DNA of 64,000 nt from Blasia pusilla (Eukaryota > Marchantiophyta > Marchantiopsida > Blasiales), in the NCBI GenBank assembly GCA_050084515.1, contig CM114272.1:43586001-43650000 (forward strand). Direction: 5' to 3'. The translations under genes were made by a program, and so were the position numbers. The notes beneath the pieces were generated by a model. The model was given only the letters and a program-made list of their open reading frames with translations, was not told the DNA's origin and searched no databases. Shown here piece by piece: positions 59,370 through 64,000 of this stretch; position 1 is the stretch's first letter; every line of letters starts with the position of its first letter.

Positions 59370-60330
59370 CCGGAGGGCATTTGTGTGTTAGATCTCTTTG
59401 GTGGGATTAGCATTGGTTTGGCTGCAGTGTTGCAGGCCGGTATTCCTGTGCGGAGATACGTGTATGTGGAGCGAGATGAGACGGCCCAGAGAGTCTCATC
59501 CCGACATATTGGTCAGTTGATGCGGGATATCCTGAGTTGTTGCCGCCATCAGCTATTCGTGGGTACCAACGTGCTTTACCATCACACATTGCATTGTTGG
59601 GGGCGCAGGACCTTGAGAGAATTGGTCTTGTGGATTTGGTGATTGCTGGATAGCCATGTCAGGGTCATACACGTGCTGGTCGTGGTGAGGGATTACATGA
59701 CCCTAGGTCTCGATTGTTTTGGGAGATGTTACGGGTGTTACGACATCTTGGTTCATCGCACACGTGCTCTAGCTTACATTCGGAGAATGTTCCATTGTTG
59801 GGTGATACTCGGACCGGATGATGGCGAGTGTTCATGAGGTGCGGTCTTGGATTGGACAGCGGTGTTGTTGGATGCTGGCATGAGTTGGCTCGCGTGCACA
59901 TAAATCCACGCTTGTGGTGGACAAACTTGTTGCCTAGGAGGTTCTCGTCGAGCATATGATGCGGTGCCGCGGGATCCTCACCTTACAAATGGATAGTATC
60001 TTGAATCTTGGCGACTTCCCAAGTGGTGAGGGTTATTGATCGGTCACCCATGGCGGTGGTGAACCGTATGGGCCGACCTAGGATGACACTACCCAGATTT
60101 GTGAGTTTTCCGCGTCACATGCCTACGAGGAAGGTGGTCGGGGCTTGTATGGGATTCTCATGTGCGGCGGTTGGTGGAGCCTAACCCGATGAGAGAGAGC
60201 GTGCGATGGGATTTACTCTTGGCGTGGCGGTTGCTTCTATTTCGAGGCTTCACGGACGTCATGTGTTGGGTCGAGCCATGGACCTGAATTGTTTGACTTG
60301 GATTTTGAGTCTTGGTATGGCGAGCAAAGA
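59370..60330 (+). pseudogene. C5 cytosine DNA methyltransferase domain, DNMT3-like, inside copy A
   Basis: A cytosine-5 methyltransferase fold read across three frames. Motif I is VLDLFGGISIGLAAVL (59385 on), motif II YVYVERDE (about 59457-59480). After a frameshift near 59526, the same reading gives DLVIAG, a TAG stop (59651-59653), then PCQGHTRAGRGEG, where the Cys (59657-59659) is the catalytic nucleophile. Motif VI ENV is at 59783-59791. After another shift near 59815, HINPRLWWTNLLP (about 59896-59935) fits motif VIII of DNMT3 enzymes (AHRARYFWGNLPG type). The end is ERERAMGF (60190) and GRAMDLNCLTWIL (60269-60307), like DNMT3 motifs IX-X. The target-recognition part is short. It sits in the polyprotein just before RT, on the same strand, so it is part of the element and not a host gene beside it. 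It is now inactive. Confidence 0.88.
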
Positions 60331-60591
60331 TCGACTTCGGACTATGTCTATGGGTCTTCCACCCCTTGTAATGAGCTCGATGGCTACGGGGACGGTAGAG
60401 GCATCGGTTGAAGAGGAGAGTAGTATTTTGCATCCATGGAGTAAATGGGATGTAATGGCTGGGCATGTGGAGTTGGTTGCTCATGTTGGTGGAGGAGTTA
60501 TTTGCTCAGATGATGGTGTAGCTAAGGGTGTATCATCTTGTGAGGGGGTTGCGAGCGACCAATGGCATAAATCCTCTCCCTCTAGTATGCC

Positions 60592-61458
60592 GTGGAGGAG
60601 ACTTGGGAGCCATTACTTGGGCCCAAGCTTACGGGAGGTGAGAAACGACGCTTGACACAGTTCCTACGTGCTTATAGGAGTTGTTTTGCCTTTAGCATGA
60701 AGGAGTTGGGTTCTCTGGTTGGACCCGATATACGGATTGATTTGGCTAGTGATACGCCAATCTTCCGTCGTCCCTACCGATATAGTGATATGAAGAGGGA
60801 CCTGATTCAGAGTAGGACGTTGGACCTTTTGGAGGCTGGATTAGTGGAGTTGTCGCATGGAGAGTATGCATCAGCCATTGTCATGCCTGCTAAAAAGGAT
60901 ATGCATGGCAAATACACGGATAGGCGGATGTGTGGAGATTACCGTCCTATCAATCAGCAAACCAAGGCCGATAGGTATGCCATGCCTACACTTGAGGAGA
61001 TCTTTGATGTGGTGGGACAAGCAAAGATTTTCAGTACTTTGGATCTTCGGGCAGGATACCATCAATTGCCGATTCGGGAGAGTGACAAGGCCAAGACAGC
61101 ATTTTGGGGTGTCAACTCTCATGGCAAGGATTGTTTGTACCAATGGAAATTCTTACCCTTTGGGTTGAAGAATGCACCTGCCGAGTTTCAAAGAGTGATG
61201 GACAGGATCCTAGCAGGGTTGGATTTTGTTCGGTGTTACATTGATGATATCTTGGTGTTCAGTAACACGGTGGAGGAGCATCAGATACATTTGCAGATGG
61301 TGTTTGAGCGGTTGAAAGCTCATGGTATACGTTTGCATCCAGGAAAGTGTAAGTTCTTCCATGAGGATGTTGAGTACTTGGGTCATGTGATCTATCCTGG
61401 TGGTTTGGGAGTTCAAGCAAGCAAAGGTGGAGGCTATTGCACTTATTCGCGTCGGTAG
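60592..61458 (+). CDS. Reverse transcriptase domain of copy A
   Basis: An open frame of 289 codons with the Ty3/gypsy RT core: a leading CFAFSMKELG segment, RRMCGDYRPIN, FSTLDLRAGYHQLPI (motif A with Asp), FLPFGLKNAPAEFQRVMD (motif B), and CYIDDILVFSN (motif C, both catalytic Asp). The C-terminal HEDVEYLGHVI fits the thumb. It ends in a frameshift at about 61430, after which RVRAFMGLANYYRRYVKGFS continues in another frame into RNase H. The enzymatic core itself looks undamaged. Confidence 0.9.
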   Translation: MEETWEPLLGPKLTGGEKRRLTQFLRAYRSCFAFSMKELGSLVGPDIRIDLASDTPIFRRPYRYSDMKRDLIQSRTLDLLEAGLVELSHGEYASAIVMPAKKDMHGKYTDRRMCGDYRPINQQTKADRYAMPTLEEIFDVVGQAKIFSTLDLRAGYHQLPIRESDKAKTAFWGVNSHGKDCLYQWKFLPFGLKNAPAEFQRVMDRILAGLDFVRCYIDDILVFSNTVEEHQIHLQMVFERLKAHGIRLHPGKCKFFHEDVEYLGHVIYPGGLGVQASKGGGYCTYSRR

Positions 61459-61866
61459 ATGTGAGTAGAGTTCGAGCATTCATGGGATTGGCGAACTACT
61501 ATCGGAGGTATGTGAAGGGATTTAGTGCTATGGCAAAGCCTTTGAACCAATTGCTGAAATCAGATCAAGAGTGGCTTTGGGGAGATGATCGGAGAGAGCT
61601 TTTGTGGAGCTTAAGGCCCAGTTGGTGGCGGCGCCTATCTTGAGGAGACCTATCGAGGGCGCCCATTTGATTACACATCGATTGGAATAGGTTGGGACTT
61701 GGAGCGGTGTTGACACAACATGATGATGAGCACATGGAGTTTGTGGTGGCCTATGCAAGTCGTTCGAATAATGCAGCGGAGTCGCGCTATAGTTCATATG
61801 AGGGAGAGTGCTTGCCAGTAGTGTGGGCTGTGGCACACTTTAGGTGTTACTTGTTTGGCACACATG
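61430..61866 (+). pseudogene. RNase H of copy A, truncated
   Basis: Two frames give the connection and RNase H start (ANYYRRYVKGFSAMAKPLN, then GLGAVLTQHD and AYASRSNNAAESRYSSYEGECL). The reading stops in CYLFGTH at 61866, where the family normally continues with TDHxPL. The break is the junction with inverted LTR sequence. Confidence 0.8.
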
Positions 61867-61970
61867 TCGTGCAAATCCACATCGTCATACAACATACATC
61901 GCTGACATACCATACTCACATACGTACATAACATAGACGAGAGTATCCACAAACGCAAGTGTACCACAAC
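61867..61970 (-). repeat. LTR fragment, positions 1-97
   Basis: Reverse complement starts TGTGGTACACTTGCG and runs to GCACGA, matching the first 97 bp of the LTR of copy B with two small insertions. Two bases (GT) separate it from the end of that full LTR. It ends exactly at the RNase H break of copy A. Confidence 0.9.
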
Positions 61971-62438
61971 TGAAATCCGTGAAAGACCTACTGTCATAAA
62001 ACACGTTTACAATCACATACAATCGAGCCAAACCCACTCCACGATGGGAGAATCTAGGTCGAAGCTTGCGGGAAACACCACAGCCAAGAGCTCTACTCAC
62101 TACCAAGGCTAACTCCCAACGCAAGAGGCTCAACTCAAAAAGAACTGTTCTTTGAGTGCACTCCACCTTATATCCTCCAACCTAAGAGCGGGCCCCTCTT
62201 GGGAAACTCACCTCAACTGAGTAACCCCCAACCCTATGTATGGAACCGCATCTCTACCAAGCCACTACGGTCCTACATAAGGAATGGCCTCTACTAGCAC
62301 ACTATACTCTACGACATAATCCGTATGGTCATGACAAATTATCGTGCGAATCCACATCGTCATACAACATACATTGACATACCATACTCACATACGTACA
62401 TAACATAGACGAGTATCCACAAACGCAAGTGTACCACA
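61971..62438 (-). repeat. Full 468-bp 3' LTR of copy B
   Basis: On the minus strand it starts TGTGGTACACTT (62438) and ends GGATTTCA (61971), so it has the TG...CA ends of LTRs. Its first bases follow a polypurine tract, which fixes the 5' edge. Confidence 0.9.
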
Positions 62439-62439
62439 A

Positions 62440-62449
62440 CTCGCCCCCT
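62440..62449 (-). other. Polypurine tract of copy B
   Basis: AGGGGGCGAG on the minus strand, immediately before the LTR start, the usual primer site for plus-strand DNA synthesis in LTR retroelements. Confidence 0.7.
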
Positions 62450-64000
62450 AATCGGCGGTTAGGTCCTCTAACTCCCAGGTAGCCCTATACATCTACTACA
62501 TGCTATACACCTTCTTGGGTGCCCGAATCGAAGGCCGGGTGCTAGGTTGCCCCATCGTTAATCGCACATCCGTAATCCATATCATGCAAAGATCATGTCA
62601 TCTACCTCTCCTAAGTACATCGAGGACAAACCCACCTTCCAAAGAGGAACGACATCCAAACGTGGAGTCAAACACATCATGTGCCAACCCCTAGAACACC
62701 GATCACACACCAACATACGGTGCGTTACAAGAGACCCACACAACATGCACCTCAAGCTAGCACGTATCATGGCTAAGCTTGGGTCAACAAGATACCATCC
62801 ACATTTGGAAGATGACATGGCGCACAATTACGCACATGGTCCTTCCAAACAACTCCATCACGACCCTCCAACATGAGAACTCCAAAAGCTAACACCTCGC
62901 ACTCGTAAAATAGTGCGGACTGCCGTCACATCCAACGTTGTCGGTGCAATCTGCTGCGAATAGACATAGTCCCCCACATGGAACCTCTGAATCGATGGTC
63001 GATAACCTCCACCCGAATGGTTGCATACCGCAACGTATCCCTATGTTGAGCAATGGCAAGATTCTCAAAGGTGTTGGCATAACTCTCCGAAAGAGCTCCG
63101 CCCGAGAACACACCCTCATCCACATCTCTCGGGTCATCAAGGTTCACCACCTCACTAGACTCCGACAATTTCTTTGGCAAGTCCGGATCTCGCCATATGA
63201 TGAAAAATAAGGTGAGAAGGAAGCCAAGGATGCTTGGCGATGAACCTATACCCCATGGCTAACCATGGCAACCGAATATCCGGTCTCAAGATGCCCCTTC
63301 AGAGGCCATACTTGCGCAATGCCCTCTTCACCGCCTCGAACCACACGCTCAGCCAAACCATCCGCCTCTGGATGATCTCGAGGCGTGGTCCGATGATCAA
63401 TCAACGCCTTGTCACACAAGACTGAAACTCACCCCCAAACTCTATACCTGGTCGGTCAAGACTTCACATTTGGTGCATCAAAATGACTAAGCATTCTATC
63501 CGAAACGCATACGCCGTTCCCTCACTTGCCTTGTCCGGTAATGCCACCAACTCAATCCACTTGGAGAAGTGCTCCACCATCACCAACACATATCGATGAT
63601 GTCGCATACGACCAACGGTAACGGTCCCCAAAGTCCACACTCCAACGGTAACCCAACCCCATAATAGGCAAGGGTGTAATTGTGGTGTAGGGGCATTAAA
63701 TGATGCCCTCACCCGGTCACAAACCATACAACGTGACACCAATTGCTGCACTGAGTATGCATGCCACGCCACCAATCTGGCCAAGGAGTAAGCTATACGC
63801 ACGCTTTACCCCAAAATGTCCCAACTCCTCATGGGCATGTCGCTGTGCGCTCTCTCTGAGCCAAATGTGGCACTACTCGTACTCTACCATCCTCCCACAC
63901 GCGGAGAATATGTGTTCCCTCCAATCGATACCTCTTAGCACGTTGAAGAACACGCTCTCGCTCCTTGGCACTCACTATGCTTGGCACCCTACTGGTCCGT
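62450..64000 (-). mobile_element. Ty3/gypsy copy B, integrase and 3' end, runs off the window
   Basis: On the minus strand, from the right edge: text ahead of the integrase (AKRYRLEGTHILRVWEDGRVRVVPH), zinc-binding region (about 63850-63720, with CMVCD), then core RHHRYVLVMVEHFSKW and ELVALPDKASEGTAYAF (about 63610-63510). A weaker integrase C-terminal part runs to about 62900. Stops and shifts are frequent. Only the 3' part is present; whether it carries a methyltransferase lies outside the window. Confidence 0.85.

Larger units (their letters stand above)
55165..61866 (+). mobile_element. Ty3/gypsy element, copy A, carrying a DNA methyltransferase
   Basis: Order on the + strand: partial 5' LTR (55165-55532), leader, gag with two zinc knuckles (56526-57850), an unrecognised stretch with a possible protease (58000-59100), a DNMT3-like methyltransferase domain (about 59370-60330), reverse transcriptase (60592-61458) and RNase H, cut off at 61866. 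No integrase remains. The family is the same as copies B and C by its RNase H and LTR text. Several frameshifts and stops make it immobile, but the RT block is open and keeps YIDD. Confidence 0.9.

Overview
This window is eukaryotic nuclear DNA from a land plant. It has spliced genes, dinucleotide microsatellites, AT-rich spacers and dense, decayed transposons. Plant-type genes anchor the call: a six-exon MANNAN SYNTHESIS-RELATED / O-fucosyltransferase-like gene, an intronless half-size ABCG transporter and a pirin-like gene. The transposon mix (Ty3/gypsy carrying a cytosine methyltransferase, a ZNF862-type hAT, an R2-like LINE with a C-terminal endonuclease, Helitrons) leans towards a seed-free plant such as a bryophyte, lycophyte or fern. 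That last step is inference, and I cannot name the species. All coordinates and splice sites were read by eye.

Region 1-10.6 kb: mostly minus strand. It holds a plant-transposon-type ORF with one in-frame stop (1534-494), pirin-like exons (about 4656-2938), and a broken Mutator-like (MULE/mudrA) transposase gene (10624-6210). Several short tandem repeats here share a GGCGGCTA word. One is a 171-bp array that repeats a 47-nt mini-exon with its own splice sites. 10.6-16 kb: a transposon-poor stretch with an intact 770-residue ABCG transporter (15531-13219).

18-25.4 kb: a degenerate Helitron (Rep plus PIF1-type helicase, + strand). A 500-bp non-autonomous hAT-like element sits in it, bounded by an 8-bp target duplication, and two diverged relatives follow at about 24.5-25.4 kb. 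27.7-31.1 kb: a 46-bp minisatellite, a broken hAT transposase and a near-perfect 22-bp hairpin. 33.1-39.3 kb: a non-LTR element whose reverse transcriptase has lost catalytic aspartates, a Ty3/gypsy fragment (copy C), and a LINE endonuclease scrap. 41.4-44.9 kb: the MSR-like gene, intact with all six exons in phase. 45-55 kb: largely featureless AT-rich DNA with a 162-bp (CT)n tract and a second Helitron remnant.

55.1-64 kb: the most interesting part. A Ty3/gypsy element (copy A, + strand) carries gag, two zinc knuckles, then a DNMT3-like C5 cytosine methyltransferase domain, then reverse transcriptase and a truncated RNase H. Its right end abuts a head-to-tail LTR-LTR junction in the opposite orientation, belonging to a second copy (B, minus strand) whose integrase runs off the window. 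The two pieces of copy A's LTR (positions 1-97 at its right edge, 103-468 at its left edge) are complementary, which suggests that copy A was inverted after a tandem insertion.
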